Both the position numbers and the translations under genes were made by a program. This document shows, piece by piece, positions 32,113 through 40,806 of a stretch of 64,000 nt of DNA; positions within the stretch are counted from its first letter, which is position 1; each line of letters begins with the position of its first letter. The DNA is from Streptococcus varani (lineage in GTDB: Bacteria > Bacillota > Bacilli > Lactobacillales > Streptococcaceae). The notes under the pieces were generated by a model. The model had not been told where the DNA came from. It saw nothing but the letters and a program-made list of their open reading frames with translations, and made no database searches. The stretch lies in NCBI RefSeq assembly GCF_001375655.1, contig NZ_CTEN01000002.1:186001-250000 (forward strand), in the 5' to 3' direction.

Positions 32113-32385
32113 GGGTTTGGATCCTTTCTGGAGAGGATGAATTAATGAAAATAGTAAAATAATATATTTAATCGAATTTCCAATTAGTCTCATAGATGAG
32201 ATATTCTATTACTAAATAATACTATTATATCATAAGGTCTATATCAATTATTTTCTAAAAGAATAATAGACTTATTCATACTTTCAATATTAAATAGTAT
32301 GTTGATTTTTTCTCATAAGAAAACGAAGCACTCCTAAAAGATTCTAAAATAAACAACTCTAACAAAATAAGGCTGTTCAAACACC

Positions 32386-33030
32386 CTATTCTTTCACTAC
32401 CAAAACTTCATCTAAAATTCTTCTCTTTGCTCGGAAAGCATTGATGGGATTGTCATCTTCATAGCCGATGGCCATGCCGATGACGATGTCATAGTTGGAA
32501 TCAACTTCCAAGGCTGAAGCAAGCTCCACTGGAAATTTGACAAATTCATAGGCAACCATGGTGCCCAGACCTTGATTGTTTGCAGATAGGGTTGCAGTTT
32601 GGACAAAAGCTCCCATATCTAAGATTGACCAGTCTGGTGAGTCTTTGGGTAAGCTAAAATAAAGGATGGCTGGTGCCTTGAAGAGTTGGCGGTTAAGTTG
32701 CCAAAACTCCACTTGATCGAGCTGAGAATGCTCTAATGCCTCAGACCAATTCGCCATATTTTTCTGCTGATCAGCTTGCCAGTCCACGCGTGAAAGTACG
32801 GGAAAGATGGGTGCTGATTTTTTTCCGGCCTCGATTAAGTTGAGATGGTCTTCCTTGATTTTTTCCAAGGCCTGTCCAGTCGCTACGTAGACCTTCCAAG
32901 GTTGAGAATTAACCCAGGATGCCGTTGTCTGTGCTTCTTCTATAATGGTTTTGATAAGAGAGAGGTCAACTGTTTTATTGGAAAATGAACGTGTTGAATG
33001 TCGTTGGCTAACTAGTTTTTGAAAATCCAT
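32386..33030 (-). CDS. Nitroreductase family protein (MhqN-like)
   Basis: The 214-residue flavoprotein begins MDFQKLVSQRHSTRSFSNKT and has WVNSQPWKVYVATGQ, both FMN-binding features of the family, and GMAIGYEDDNP near the end. It would reduce quinones or nitro compounds with NAD(P)H. It is divergent from an HxlR regulator. Together with the esterase and dioxygenases nearby it resembles the MhqN/MhqD/MhqO set of Bacillus. Confidence 0.85.
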   Translation of the reverse strand: MDFQKLVSQRHSTRSFSNKTVDLSLIKTIIEEAQTTASWVNSQPWKVYVATGQALEKIKEDHLNLIEAGKKSAPIFPVLSRVDWQADQQKNMANWSEALEHSQLDQVEFWQLNRQLFKAPAILYFSLPKDSPDWSILDMGAFVQTATLSANNQGLGTMVAYEFVKFPVELASALEVDSNYDIVIGMAIGYEDDNPINAFRAKRRILDEVLVVKE

Positions 33031-33094
33031 GAGATACTCCTTGTCTAATCTTAATTCTTAGTATATCATGGTATCATTAAGCCTACAAGAAGGC

Positions 33095-33123
33095 ACTTTT
33101 TAGTTAGATAGTTACCAAAAAGT
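33095..33123. promoter_or_regulatory. Inverted repeat between nitroreductase and hxlR (probable operator)
   Basis: ACTTTTTAGT, nine bases, ACCAAAAAGT: arms match in 9 of 10 positions. It lies 15 bp before the hxlR start in the shared divergent promoter region. A dimeric winged-helix regulator would bind such a site. Confidence 0.6.
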
Positions 33124-33137
33124 AAGAAAGGGAGCCC

Positions 33138-33521
33138 ATGTCCAAAAACTTAACCACCTGTGCCTTCACGACCACTGCTAACTTTATCGGAGGCAAATAC
33201 AAGCTGAAAATCCTCTATGTTCTGATGGGAAAAACCAGACGTTTTGGCGATTTGCAGGAAAAACTTTCCAATGTCAGTGCCAAGGTTCTCAGCCAGAAAC
33301 TCAAAGAGTTGGAAGAAGACGGTTTTATCAGCAAGACCATTTATCCGGTAGTTCCGCCCAAAACCGATTACAACCTGACAGAAAGAGGGCAGAGTTTGGC
33401 TCCTGTTATCCTAGCCCTCTATGAGTGGGGAACATCCTACTTTAAGGAAATCGGTCAGGAAGAACGCTGTGACATGACCGAGGTTGGAAGACTCAGCAAC
33501 ATAGTTGAAAAAATTAAATAA
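33138..33521 (+). CDS. HxlR-family transcriptional regulator
   Basis: The 127-residue protein has the winged-helix of the family: GGKYKLKILYVLMGKTRRFG, LSNVSAKVLSQKLKELEEDG, then YNLTERGQSLAPVILALYEW. One cysteine near the N-terminus (TCAFTTTA) matches the position of the redox-sensing Cys in YodB/HypR-type members. It probably senses quinones or electrophiles and controls the neighbouring detoxification genes. Confidence 0.88.
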   Translation: MSKNLTTCAFTTTANFIGGKYKLKILYVLMGKTRRFGDLQEKLSNVSAKVLSQKLKELEEDGFISKTIYPVVPPKTDYNLTERGQSLAPVILALYEWGTSYFKEIGQEERCDMTEVGRLSNIVEKIK

Positions 33522-33522
33522 C

Positions 33523-33558
33523 AAAAGCATGAAAAAACTGTTCAGTTCATGCTTTTTT
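33523..33558. terminator. Bidirectional terminator between hxlR and the DUF1349 gene
   Basis: AAAAGCATGAA pairs with TTCATGCTTTT, with T-runs on both strands; it serves the convergent hxlR and DUF1349 genes. Confidence 0.8.
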
Positions 33559-33600
33559 CTTTTTTCTTATTTTAAAATAAATCATTGATTTTTCACTTTC

Positions 33601-34215
33601 TCATCCCTCATCCGGTTTCTGTCCATCATGGGTCAGCCACTTGCATTCAGTCAATTCCATATTAGTAAATACAGCTGTAAAGGAGGAATTTTCTGGTGAG
33701 CAGGCATAGACGCCAAACCTGATTTTACCTACTCCTTCTTGAAGATGGCAAATCCGCATTTGCTTGAAGGTGATGCCATCCACTGAATTTTCGATGCAGT
33801 AATCAGATCCCCGGCGACTGAGGCGATACCACATGCTTTTGACAGAAGTGTCTATTTCAGTCGTTGCCCAATCCGAATAACCATAGTTGGTCACAACAGA
33901 GCCCAGATGCTGAAAATCACCATTCTCATACTCAATTGATCCCTTGAGCCAGTTTTCAGAATCCTGATAAAGAACGATACCACACTGGTCAAAGCGAGTA
34001 TGACTATCCGAAAACTCCGTCTTGACCGTAAATGAAAAGTATTCTTCTTCCGTTTCCATCTGTAAAACCGGTGCATTATCATTGACGAAATGGTAATAGG
34101 TCTTCTGCCAGAGGTCGGTATATGGCTGAGTGGTGATGGAAATCTTGTCCTCTTCAATCACATAATCTTTTGGCTGTCTAGTCCAATGCAAATCGTTCGT
34201 TTTAAATGGTCTCAT
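33601..34215 (-). CDS. DUF1349 domain protein
   Basis: From ATG behind GGAGGAAAAG the product is 204 residues (MRPFKTNDLHWTRQPKDYVI). The fold is a concanavalin-like beta sandwich; the family pattern FDQCGIVLYQDSENWLKGSI and YRLSRRGSDYCIENSVDG is clear. The function of stand-alone members is unknown; binding of sugars or small ligands is possible. Confidence 0.82.
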   Translation of the reverse strand: MRPFKTNDLHWTRQPKDYVIEEDKISITTQPYTDLWQKTYYHFVNDNAPVLQMETEEEYFSFTVKTEFSDSHTRFDQCGIVLYQDSENWLKGSIEYENGDFQHLGSVVTNYGYSDWATTEIDTSVKSMWYRLSRRGSDYCIENSVDGITFKQMRICHLQEGVGKIRFGVYACSPENSSFTAVFTNMELTECKWLTHDGQKPDEG

Positions 34216-34287
34216 CTCTTTTCCTCCCATATTTTCTTACAGTATAACATAGCCCCAAGCAGCTTTAAACTGATTGGAGTCTTCCTC

Positions 34288-34890
34288 TTATTCTATTTTT
34301 TCTAGCCAGTCTTTGGCAGCTTCTAAACTGCTTTCTGTCACTTGGTGGCTTGTTACCCAATAACTTTCAACTTGGGCACCACGGGATTCAAATTCAGAGA
34401 TGACCTTGTGACTTTGGTCCAGTGGGACGATCGGATCCTGCCTTCCCAATGACAGAAAAACTGAACTCTGTGCCTTACTTTCTTTCAACTGGTGGGTATC
34501 TATCGGATACATAGGGGCCATGAGAATCCCCTTTTTAAAGGGAGATTGATCGGCTAACATGAGTGAGATACCTATATTTGAACCATTTGAAAAACCAACT
34601 AATATGACCTTGTTTACGTCAAAGTCATAGGTCTGAGCCGCCTCCTTGATAAATGCTGCTGTCTCAATGGTTTTCTCAGCTAGATCTGCTTCATCATAAA
34701 GCCCTTCAGCTTTTCGCTTAAAGAAACGAAGGGCCCCATTCTCACTAACTTGCCCTCGTAAGCTAAGATAGCTGGCATGCGGATTGAGAAAATTGGCGAT
34801 ACCAAGAAGAGAATGCTCATCCCCACCGGTGCCATGCAAAAGAACAAAGATAGGTTGATCAACTTGCCCATTTTTGAAGATATGGTGCAT
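34288..34890 (-). CDS. Alpha/beta hydrolase, carboxylesterase (MhqD-like)
   Basis: The 200-residue enzyme has the family pattern: VLLHGTGGDEHSLLGIA, the nucleophile elbow GFSNG, Asp in LGRQDPIVP and His in VTSHQV. Size and sequence match phospholipase/carboxylesterase proteins such as MhqD, induced by quinones in Bacillus. It lies 11 bp downstream of the flavin reductase remnant and was probably co-transcribed with it. Confidence 0.85.
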   Translation of the reverse strand: MHHIFKNGQVDQPIFVLLHGTGGDEHSLLGIANFLNPHASYLSLRGQVSENGALRFFKRKAEGLYDEADLAEKTIETAAFIKEAAQTYDFDVNKVILVGFSNGSNIGISLMLADQSPFKKGILMAPMYPIDTHQLKESKAQSSVFLSLGRQDPIVPLDQSHKVISEFESRGAQVESYWVTSHQVTESSLEAAKDWLEKIE

Positions 34891-34901
34891 CGTATTCTCC
34901 T

Positions 34902-35057
34902 TTAAGGCCTTTCTAGGCTGACCTTCTCTCCGAGCTTGCTGTAGTCATTGCCTGCCAAACGACTCATGGGTTTTAAAATATCATCCTCAATATGATTTTC
35001 TTGAAAAACTTCTTCATCTAGGTGGAAATGTTCGATTTTAAGCAAGAGTAAATCAGC
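34902..35057 (-). pseudogene. Flavin reductase gene, 3' part cut off by the IS element
   Basis: The C-terminal end (ADLLLLKIEHFHLDEEVFQE and on to KVSLERP) continues exactly the N-terminal part at 36222-36690 when the IS and one copy of the 13-bp repeat are removed. The joined protein would have 203 residues. This part has no start of its own. Confidence 0.85.
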
Positions 35058-36221
35058 CCCGCGTTGTAAAATGAAGTGCAACAAAAAAGACATGTTCGTC
35101 TGATATACTAGAATTCCCCAACTCAGTATAGAAAGCAGATGAACATGTCCAACACTCATTCTACCAAAAAATCAACCTATTCTCATCTCTCAGCCTCGGA
35201 ACGTGGCGAAATGGCTGCTTATCTTAAAATGGGAAAGAAACCGGCTGAAATCGCTCGTCTTCTAGGTCGTCACCGGTCGACAATCAGTCGAGAAATCAAA
35301 CGTGGTTCGGTGGATCAGGTACAGGATAAGAATGGGAAACGTACCTATTTCAGTGCCTATTTCGCTGATAGCGGACAGCGTGTCTATGAATCCAATCGTC
35401 AAAAGTGCTCTTATCTCAAGTTGAATGACTGCTCCGCTAAATTCATTGAGCAATTAGGATATGCCTTGAAAGCTAAAATTCGTCTCCATAGCGTAGATAG
35501 TTTCGTTCAGACTTATAAAGCAAATCATCCTGAGGAGGTTGTTCCCTCTACCAAAACCATTTATCGCTATATCAAAGAGGGGCTGTTAGTTATAAAACCA
35601 ATCGATTTACCTAAGATGGTCAGTATCAGGAAACGTTCTAAGCCAGTCATTAAGACGAATAAGAAAACTTTAGGTCAGTCTATCGAAGAACGTCCTGAGT
35701 GTATCAATGACCGTTCTGAATTTGGTCATTGGGAGATTGACTTGGTTCTTGGAAAGAAAACCAAAGGTGAAGCTGTTGTTTTGACTTTGGTAGAGCGCCA
35801 GACACGCTATGCACTAGGAGTTAAGCTAGAAGACAAACAGTCCCATACCATTAATTGTGCTGTCAAACAACTTACAAGTCAGTATCCTATTGCATCCATT
35901 ACAGCTGATAATGGTTCTGAATTTAGTTTACTCTCAGACTTGGAAGCTGTTGATGTTTACTTTGCACATCCATATTCTTCACATGAGAGAGGTACAAATG
36001 AGAACTTCAATGGTCTCCTCAGAGAATATATCCCTAAAGGAAACTCTTTTAATTCACTAACCTCTGAAGAACTTGACAACTATATCACAGCCATCAATGA
36101 GCGCCCGAGACGACTTCTTCAATACCAATCTTCAAAATTCCTATTTGGGATAGCCCAAATAGCTTAACCTCTGGATCTCTAGTTATCAATCAACTTGTTG
36201 CACTTGACTTGACAACATGCG
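35058..36221 (+). mobile_element. IS30-family insertion sequence
   Basis: The 1.16-kb element has terminal inverted repeats (GTTGTAAAATGAAGTGCAAC on the left; GTTGTCAAGTCAAGTGCAAC on the right, complement strand) and one transposase gene. A 13-bp direct repeat AGAGTAAATCAGC flanks it (35045-35057 and 36222-36234). It interrupts a flavin reductase gene without loss of host sequence. Confidence 0.9.
35139..36167 (+). CDS. IS30-family transposase
   Basis: The 342-residue protein has an N-terminal helix-turn-helix (LSASERGEMAAYLKMGKKPA, RLLGRHRSTISREIKRGS) and a DDE catalytic domain (WEIDLVLGKKTKGE with D, ITADNGSEF with D, HERGTNENFNGLLREY with E). It appears intact, so the element may still be mobile. 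Confidence 0.93.
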   Translation: MNMSNTHSTKKSTYSHLSASERGEMAAYLKMGKKPAEIARLLGRHRSTISREIKRGSVDQVQDKNGKRTYFSAYFADSGQRVYESNRQKCSYLKLNDCSAKFIEQLGYALKAKIRLHSVDSFVQTYKANHPEEVVPSTKTIYRYIKEGLLVIKPIDLPKMVSIRKRSKPVIKTNKKTLGQSIEERPECINDRSEFGHWEIDLVLGKKTKGEAVVLTLVERQTRYALGVKLEDKQSHTINCAVKQLTSQYPIASITADNGSEFSLLSDLEAVDVYFAHPYSSHERGTNENFNGLLREYIPKGNSFNSLTSEELDNYITAINERPRRLLQYQSSKFLFGIAQIA

Positions 36222-36690
36222 AGAGTAAATCAGCTGTCGTCTGACCATCATGGCCTTTGATTTCGATATGTTGGTAAAAACTGGTTTCAAAACGGGTCTT
36301 AGCTTGTAAAACTCCCGGTACTGAAATGGTTTTAGAGGGAACTAGGGTCATGCAAGACTCATCCACTTCAGAGACTTCCGGTGGCAAAGCTATAGCTGTT
36401 TGATTGGCTAAGTTCAAGTTGTCTTCTGATACACTGTGGACAACTGCTTCTTTTCCAGTCAAAATATTGCGAGCAGTATCCTTCATGGAACCATCACTAT
36501 TTCGCTGTATACTGACAGAAAGAATCGCTGGATCATAGGCCACAATATTGTAAAAACTAAAAGGTGCCAAATTGACAGTTCCTTCTTGTGTCGTGGTGGA
36601 TATCCAGGCAATCGGCCTTGGAATGACCGTTCCAATCAAAATATTGTATTGTTGCTTGGCAGATAGTTGTTCACTTGCAAAATCAAACAT
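36222..36690 (-). pseudogene. Flavin reductase gene, 5' part interrupted by IS30 element
   Basis: The frame begins MFDFASEQLSAKQQYNILIG with TVIPRPIAWISTTTQEG, typical of flavin reductase-like FMN-binding split-barrel proteins. It is cut after GQTTADLL by the IS; the read-through adds SHVVKSSATS before a stop. The intact gene would be 203 aa and belong to the same detoxification operon. The truncated form is probably not functional. Confidence 0.88.
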
Positions 36691-36702
36691 GCTTTCTCCT
36701 TA

Positions 36703-37599
36703 TCATTTCAGGGGCTTGAGTTTCTCCATTATGGCTGCCCGACGATTTTCAAATACTTTTGGTAACTGTAGGCTCTTCCCTAATTCTTCAAAGGGTTCAT
36801 CCACTGTCATACCTGGTCCTTGCGTCGCAAATTCGTAGATGATACGACCTGCTTCTCGCAAGTAGATCGACCTGAAATACTTGCGGTCCCGTTCAGATGT
36901 CGGATGATAGCCTTCATTTTTGAACAACTGCGCATAGGCTACCAATTCCTCCTGATCAAGGACATTCCAGGCAATGTGGTGAACCGTTCCTGGTCCCCAA
37001 GTACCTTTGTCCAGACTATATTTAGGGATGATGATTTCATGACCTAGGACACCAATGGTTGCCAGATGGTAGGCAAATTCCGTCTCAGCTAGTAGGTCCA
37101 ATCCCATAAAAGCAGTCAAGAAATCCTTGCTCCCTTCGGGATTGCTAGAGAGGAGTTCCGCTCCGTGGAAACCTAAAATAGCGACTTCTTCAGCCACCTC
37201 ATCTCCTTCAACCAAAGCCAGATCTAAACCATGTCTGTCTTGGAAAAAGAGAGCTTGGTGGTCAAACCACTTACTTTCTTTATAGGAAACCTGATGAACT
37301 TCCAAGCGTCTTTTCCAGTAGTCTAGACTGCCTTTTGGAAGTCGAAAAGCGATGCGGCCAACTTGACCACTTCCTTTTTGACCAGGGGCAACTTCGTCCC
37401 ACGGGAAAAAGGTCATCAAACTTCCATCGTCTGCTTTTTGGTTGGCAAAGTAAAGATGGTAAACAGATGAATCGTCAAAATTGACGGTCTGCTTAATCAA
37501 ACGCAACTGCAGGACATCTCGGTAAAAGTCCACATTCTCTTGCGCATTCCCAACGATGGCAGAAATATGATGAATGTGTTGGATTGTCTTCATAGTCAA
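36703..37599 (-). CDS. Ring-cleavage dioxygenase, VOC family (MhqO-like), copy A
   Basis: The 298-residue enzyme has two VOC (glyoxalase) modules. Probable metal ligands are His in IQHIHHISAI, His in GTVHHIAWNV and Glu in GRIIYEFATQGPG. It matches MhqO/MhqA-type dioxygenases that open hydroquinone or catechol rings. The start follows two upstream codons; the N-terminus is MKTIQHIHHI. It lies 12 bp after a paralogue. Confidence 0.87.
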   Translation of the reverse strand: MTMKTIQHIHHISAIVGNAQENVDFYRDVLQLRLIKQTVNFDDSSVYHLYFANQKADDGSLMTFFPWDEVAPGQKGSGQVGRIAFRLPKGSLDYWKRRLEVHQVSYKESKWFDHQALFFQDRHGLDLALVEGDEVAEEVAILGFHGAELLSSNPEGSKDFLTAFMGLDLLAETEFAYHLATIGVLGHEIIIPKYSLDKGTWGPGTVHHIAWNVLDQEELVAYAQLFKNEGYHPTSERDRKYFRSIYLREAGRIIYEFATQGPGMTVDEPFEELGKSLQLPKVFENRRAAIMEKLKPLK

Positions 37600-37611
37600 C
37601 TCCTAATCATC

Positions 37612-38571
37612 TTACGGTCTCTTTGTATCAAAGGGACGAATGGTATTCTCAATCATCTCTCGTTCTGGCTCTAAGAATGGTGGCAAGGATAAACTTTCAC
37701 CAAGTGTTTCATAAGGCTCATCCGTCGCAAAACCAGGACCATCTGTTGAAATTTCAATCAAGATATGACCTACCCGAGCATAAAGCGCCTCAAAATAAAA
37801 CCGATCGACCCAACCAGAGTTTGGTATGTGAAGGGTTTGGTATTTTTCAGCCCAGTGGCGAATAGCCTGGCTGTCTTTGACACGGAAGGACACGTGGTGA
37901 ACAGCACCGTAACCTTGGCGCTCCTGCTGGCTCGTCTCATCCTTTCGCAGTATGACTTGAGCCCCATGCCCACCTTCTCCCATCTCTAGGATACTATAAT
38001 TTTCTCCGTCTTCCAAGACTTTCATACCATAAACTTGCATGAGGAAGATTTTAAAGTCTTCAAAGTAGCTGACAGTAATCTCAATCGGACCCAATCCATA
38101 AATGGCCATCTCGCTTGGAACTGGTCCGTGAAGCCATGGAGTTCCTCCAGCGACACCCTTGTTCTTTTCATCTGAAACCAACTGGTAACGCTGGCCGTCA
38201 GATTCCTCAAATGGCAAGGCCTTATGACCAAACAGATCTATGATCCCCTCATTCTTGACCCCAAACTCCTCAAAGCGCTTGAGGTAATAGTCTAAGGCTG
38301 CATCACTCGGAACACGAAAAGAAGCTCGAGTAATGGCATTGGTTCCATGTTGGGCTTTGGGGTTATTAGGAAAATCAAAGAAGGTCATATCTGTTCCCGC
38401 AGATCCCTTGTCATCCGCAAAGAAAGTATGATAGGTATGAATATCGTCTTGGTTAACAGTTTTCTTCACCAGACGCATGCCCAGCACTTCTGTAAAGAAT
38501 TTGTAGTTGCGTTCCGCATCATCCGTCATAGCGGTTACGTGGTGTAGTCCTAATAGTTCTGTATCTTTCAT
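37612..38571 (-). CDS. Ring-cleavage dioxygenase, VOC family (MhqO-like), copy B
   Basis: The 319-residue protein has the same two-module layout as copy A: His in LGLHHVTAMTDD, His in GAVHHVSFRV and Glu in ILIEISTDGPGF. It is the first gene of a run that includes copy A, the flavin reductase and the esterase. Its promoter contains a perfect palindrome, so the run is probably induced by release of a repressor. Confidence 0.88.
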   Translation of the reverse strand: MKDTELLGLHHVTAMTDDAERNYKFFTEVLGMRLVKKTVNQDDIHTYHTFFADDKGSAGTDMTFFDFPNNPKAQHGTNAITRASFRVPSDAALDYYLKRFEEFGVKNEGIIDLFGHKALPFEESDGQRYQLVSDEKNKGVAGGTPWLHGPVPSEMAIYGLGPIEITVSYFEDFKIFLMQVYGMKVLEDGENYSILEMGEGGHGAQVILRKDETSQQERQGYGAVHHVSFRVKDSQAIRHWAEKYQTLHIPNSGWVDRFYFEALYARVGHILIEISTDGPGFATDEPYETLGESLSLPPFLEPEREMIENTIRPFDTKRP

Positions 38572-38630
38572 CTGTTTACCTCTTTTCTCTCAAGCATGAT
38601 AGGATTTTACCTATCTGATTTCTATAATTT

Positions 38631-38659
38631 ATATTATCACTAATTAGTGACTATAACAA
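38631..38659 (-). promoter_or_regulatory. Promoter of the dioxygenase operon with palindromic operator
   Basis: On the minus strand TTGTTA (38659-38654), 17 bp, TAATAT (38636-38631). The spacer contains the perfect 14-bp palindrome TCACTAATTAGTGA (38637-38650). A bound MarR- or HxlR-type repressor there would block transcription. Confidence 0.75.
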
Positions 38660-38689
38660 CTAATCTGCTCATACTCAAAGAAAATAAAT

Positions 38690-38715
38690 AAAAAACCTTT
38701 CCAAATTGAAAAGGT
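38690..38715 (-). terminator. Terminator of the photolyase gene
   Basis: On the minus strand ACCTTTTCAATTTGGAAAGGT followed by T5 and a T-rich stretch; the stem starts within the photolyase stop codon. Confidence 0.75.
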
Positions 38716-40133
38716 CATTGATGTTCTTGACTAGCATAGGCTTCTTTAGCCCATTGGTATTTTGCGATGGCTCGTTTTCGTTGCTGACCATGGTCGACAA
38801 TCGGTTTTGGATAATCCCTACCCAGTTGAAATCCTAACTCATCAGCTTGATCCTCAGGTAATTTCCATGGTTCATGGATGAACTTCTTAGGCAACTGCCT
38901 GAGTTCGGGTAGATAGTTTCTGATGAACTCACCATCTGGATCAAATCGTTGGCCTTGTGTAATAGGGTTAAAGATTCTGAAATAGGGAACCGCATCTGTT
39001 CCAGTAGAGGCAGCCCATTGCCACCCACCAATATTACTAGCGGCATCATAATCAATCAGCATTTCTTGAAAATACTTTTCTCCCTTTCTCCAATCAATGA
39101 GGAGATCCTTGGTTAAAAAAGAAGCGACAATCATCCGCAGACGGTTATGCATCCAACCTGTCTCTTTTAGCTGACGCATGGCAGCATCAATCAAAGGGTA
39201 GCCCGTTTGACCATTCTTCCAGGCAGTAAAATATTCTTCATTATTGTCCCACTCCACTAAATCAAATTCCTTTTGGATAGACCTTTCTTTTTGATCGGGA
39301 TTGGCTACATAGACCATATTGTAGAAGTCCCTCCAGGCCAACTCTCTTAAGTAAGTGACTCGTCCTTGACTAGCAGGCGCTTGACTAACGGACTGATAAA
39401 GCTGTCTGATGCTGATTTCACCTGAGCGTAAATAGGATGAAAGACGGCTCGTTCCATCATAAGCAGGTAAGTCTCTTAGCTGGTCATAGTTGCCCAAAGT
39501 CGTATCTATAAATTCTTCTAGACGTTTTTTTGCCTGCTGACTACCAGCTTGGTGCAAGTGACTAGCATCTGTCAATGATGCCACTTGATTTAAGACTTGG
39601 TCTGCTGTAGCAAGCTCAATCCAAGATCCTTGTGATAAGTCAAGTTCAATTGGTGTCTCCTTGGCACGTTCTTGCCAAACTTTAAAATAGGGAGTGAAAA
39701 CCTTATAGGTTTGACCTGATTGGTTGAGAATCTCTTGGCTACCATGAAGATAATGGTCCTGATAGGCATGAATCTGTATTCCCTTTTTCCTAAAGAATTG
39801 AGCAGCAAGCTGATCTCTTTTTCGTCCGAAGCCAGACTCATCATAATTAAAATACACATCCGTCCAGTCCGGCAAATCATCCAGTAGCTTTTCAAAGGAA
39901 TTAATCATATCGCCGTAAGCTAAGTGCAACTCAATTCCAGCCTCATGCAGTGTTTTTCTAAAATGAAGGACACTGTCCACAAAAGCTGACTGATTGGGAC
40001 TGGGTTGGGAGCTTAATTGCTGAGGGTTGAAGTGAAAAAAACACAAGATTGGCTTTTTAGCTGCAATAGCTTTGGCCAAGACCTTCTGATCTTCTATCCG
40101 CAAATCCCGTCTAAACCAGACGACTGAAACCAT
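38715..40133 (-). CDS. phr: Deoxyribodipyrimidine photolyase
   Basis: The 472-residue enzyme begins MVSVVWFRRDLRIEDQKVLA. The start is the second of two ATG codons, correctly spaced from GAGGTG. The N-terminal part is the antenna domain. The C-terminal FAD domain carries the TSRLSSYLRSGEISIRQLYQ and the WWMHNRLRM-like GWMHNRLRMIVASFLTKDLL features, then GGWQWAASTGTDAVPYFRIF. It is a class I CPD photolyase that repairs UV dimers with light. Confidence 0.93.
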   Translation of the reverse strand: MVSVVWFRRDLRIEDQKVLAKAIAAKKPILCFFHFNPQQLSSQPSPNQSAFVDSVLHFRKTLHEAGIELHLAYGDMINSFEKLLDDLPDWTDVYFNYDESGFGRKRDQLAAQFFRKKGIQIHAYQDHYLHGSQEILNQSGQTYKVFTPYFKVWQERAKETPIELDLSQGSWIELATADQVLNQVASLTDASHLHQAGSQQAKKRLEEFIDTTLGNYDQLRDLPAYDGTSRLSSYLRSGEISIRQLYQSVSQAPASQGRVTYLRELAWRDFYNMVYVANPDQKERSIQKEFDLVEWDNNEEYFTAWKNGQTGYPLIDAAMRQLKETGWMHNRLRMIVASFLTKDLLIDWRKGEKYFQEMLIDYDAASNIGGWQWAASTGTDAVPYFRIFNPITQGQRFDPDGEFIRNYLPELRQLPKKFIHEPWKLPEDQADELGFQLGRDYPKPIVDHGQQRKRAIAKYQWAKEAYASQEHQ

Positions 40134-40157
40134 CATCCACCTCACTAAATCTTTTTA

Positions 40158-40357
40158 TATAGTCATTTGAATGAACTTTGATCCGTCGTCGTTTTCTACT
40201 TGCCGTACTCCAGTTGAGAGGAACTTAGTTCCTTCTATTTCCAACCGCCAACAGTTTATTCCCAGACTGTAAGGTGAACTGACTTATTGTCAGTCCTTAT
40301 TTCCCGCCTCAAACAGTCTATCAATTCCTAGTCCAAAAGTTCATTCATTTGACTATA
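40158..40357. repeat. MITE-like inverted-repeat element, 200 bp
   Basis: Terminal 22-bp inverted repeats beginning TATAGTCA (left) and their complement (right) differ at two positions. No gene lies between them. It fills the gap between photolyase and the cold-shock gene and looks like a non-autonomous miniature element. Confidence 0.7.
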
Positions 40358-40408
40358 GAAAATTCCTATATTACCCTCATTTTAACACAAACTATCCGAA
40401 TCTCAGCA

Positions 40409-40437
40409 CAAAAAAATCACAAACCTCAGTTTGTGAT
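40409..40437 (-). terminator. Terminator of the cold-shock gene
   Basis: On the minus strand ATCACAAAC-TGAG-GTTTGTGAT followed by T7. Confidence 0.85.
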
Positions 40438-40445
40438 TCTACTTA

Positions 40446-40646
40446 TTAAAGTTTTACGATGTTGCTTGCTTGTGGGCCACGGTTGCCTTCAGTTACTTCG
40501 AATTCAACTTTTTGACCTTCGTCAAGAGATTTGAAGCCATCAGTTTGAATTTCTGAGAAGTGTGCAAATACATCTGGACCATTTTCTTGTGAAATAAAGC
40601 CAAAGCCTTTTTCTGCGTTAAACCATTTTACAGTTCCTACTGCCAT
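40446..40646 (-). CDS. csp: Cold-shock protein
   Basis: The 66-residue protein has the RNP1 KGFGFIS ([20 protein letters not shown]) and RNP2 VFAHF motifs of bacterial cold-shock domain proteins and ends [10 protein letters not shown]. It binds single-stranded RNA or DNA and melts mRNA structure. The region upstream (about 160 bp) can hold a long 5' UTR, as usual for csp genes. Confidence 0.96.
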   Translation of the reverse strand: MAVGTVKWFNAEKGFGFISQENGPDVFAHFSEIQTDGFKSLDEGQKVEFEVTEGNRGPQASNIVKL

Positions 40647-40806
40647 TTTGAGTTACCTCTTTTTTGTTTATTTGTAAAAAAATTTTAAAGAGATAAAACA
40701 TAGATAAAACTGATACTTTGACTCAAAAAACTTATTACTTAATTAGTGTAACAGTTTTCAAAAAGTTTGTCAATCAAAAGGAGTGATTTTTCTTGTCTTT
40801 TTTCAA

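Noticed and set aside
34902..35159. 85-codon open frame starting inside the IS element
   Set aside because: The first 30 codons are IS sequence on the wrong strand; the true coding part is the 3' half of the flavin reductase.
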